Part shown: in pieces, positions 63,619 to 64,000 of the stretch
Position numbering within the stretch: position 1 is the first letter of the stretch
Layout: each line of letters begins with the position of its first letter
Origin: Mycetohabitans rhizoxinica HKI 454
GTDB lineage: Bacteria > Pseudomonadota > Gammaproteobacteria > Burkholderiales > Burkholderiaceae
DNA length: 64,000 nucleotides
Direction: 5' to 3'
NCBI RefSeq assembly: GCF_000198775.1
Contig: NC_014722.1
Coordinates: 175,372 to 239,371, forward strand
Made by a program: the position numbers and the translations under genes
Notes under the pieces: model-generated
Seen by the model: only the letters and a program-made list of their open reading frames with translations
What the model was told of the DNA's origin: nothing
The model's database searches: none

Positions 63619-64000
63619 CAGGAGCCGGCCGCGGCGCGGTGCTGTTGGACAAGGACGGCACATTGCTAAAAAACGTGCCCTACAATGTCGACCCGGCGCG
63701 CATGGTGCTGGCGCCGGGCGCCGCACAAGCACTACGCCGGCTTGGTGCACTGGGCATGCCACTCGCGGTGGTGTCGAACCAGCCCGGTGTGGCGCTTGGC
63801 TGTTTTCCCGAGGTGGCGCTGTGCGCCGTACGTGAGCGGCTTTGTGCGCTGTTTCGCGAGCACGGTGCAGTGCTCGCCGGGTTCTTCTATTGCCCGCACC
63901 ATCCGAAGGGGGCGGTGGCGCACTACGCGATCGAATGCGATTGCCGTAAGCCGCGATCGGCGTTGCTGACGCAGGCCCTCGCGTTTCTGGACGCCACGCC
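63609..64000 (+). CDS. HAD-IIIA phosphatase, GmhB-like (partial, cut by window end)
   Basis: At least 130 residues: MAVTGAGRGAVLLDKDGTLLKNVPYNVDPARMVLAPGAAQALRRLGALGMPLAVVSNQPGVALG ... FFYCPHHPKGAVAHYAIECDCRKPRSALL. The DxDGT motif, SNQ motif and the Cys/His zinc loop (CPHHP...CDCRKP) identify the D,D-heptose 1,7-bisphosphate phosphatase (GmhB) subgroup. The start overlaps the SDR stop. The 3' end is beyond the window. Confidence 0.9.
   Translation, partial: MAVTGAGRGAVLLDKDGTLLKNVPYNVDPARMVLAPGAAQALRRLGALGMPLAVVSNQPGVALGCFPEVALCAVRERLCALFREHGAVLAGFFYCPHHPKGAVAHYAIECDCRKPRSALLTQALAFLDAT

Overview
The window is high-GC betaproteobacterial chromosome, most like the Burkholderiaceae. The GlmU-GlmS, TtcA, FolB and MidA-like proteins and the homoprotocatechuate (hpa) operon all have that character. 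Three copies of a eukaryote-like F-box repeat protein, abundant insertion-sequence debris and many genes carrying a single lesion suggest a host-associated lineage under genome reduction. An endofungal Mycetohabitans (formerly Burkholderia rhizoxinica group) is my best guess. That is inference from gene content; no 16S gene is present.

Region 1 (1-24,940) is a genomic island built on a P2-like tail module on the minus strand. Right to left it reads gpX, two holin-like membrane proteins, muramidase endolysin, Rz/Rz1, gpR and gpS (both broken), then gpV, W, J, I, tail fibre, fibre assembly protein, sheath FI, tube FII, E/E' with its slippery site, tape measure T, U and D. No capsid, portal or terminase genes are seen, so it is either a prophage remnant or a tailocin-like locus. 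Between gpS and gpV sit two truncated F-box genes joined by an IS3 element, and a DNA methyltransferase pseudogene. To the right of gpX lie a 37-bp repeat array inside an integrase remnant, a Fic remnant, an IS5 remnant, a hicA-hicB toxin-antitoxin locus read as one frame, and the 3' half of a tRNA-Arg(CCG). The tRNA fragment is probably the island's attachment site.

Region 2 (24,940-34,500) is accessory and gene-poor. It holds a low-GC lipoprotein, a DUF29 gene, an IS5-type remnant, a DUF378 membrane protein, a full-length F-box protein, a nitronate monooxygenase, a broken metallophosphoesterase and a cytochrome b561.

Region 3 (34,490-39,700) is the operon hpaG1-G2-E-D-F-H for meta-cleavage of 3,4-dihydroxyphenylacetate. 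It is preceded by a large AT-rich dyad. hpaI, hpaBC and a regulator are not in the window.

Region 4 (39,800-64,000) is mostly core genome. It has a second lipoprotein paralogous to the one at 26 kb, rpsU, a HAD phosphatase with an H-NS-type C-terminal tail, a GT4 glycosyltransferase, ferredoxin-NADP reductase, a secreted PLD-type nuclease and an AAC(3) acetyltransferase with a Tat-like leader. Then come an EEP-family phosphodiesterase, an AAA+ ATPase, a MidA-like methyltransferase, a folM-like SDR, folB, ttcA, glmU and glmS. A GNAT enzyme, an alcohol dehydrogenase and an unusual ATM1-type ABC exporter follow. The exporter continues through a degenerate histidine-kinase ATPase domain into a receiver domain, with one frameshift, and is followed by an unknown partner gene. 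An SDR and a GmhB-like HAD phosphatase, cut by the window edge, close the region. The exporter-receiver fusion and the F-box family are the most novel content.
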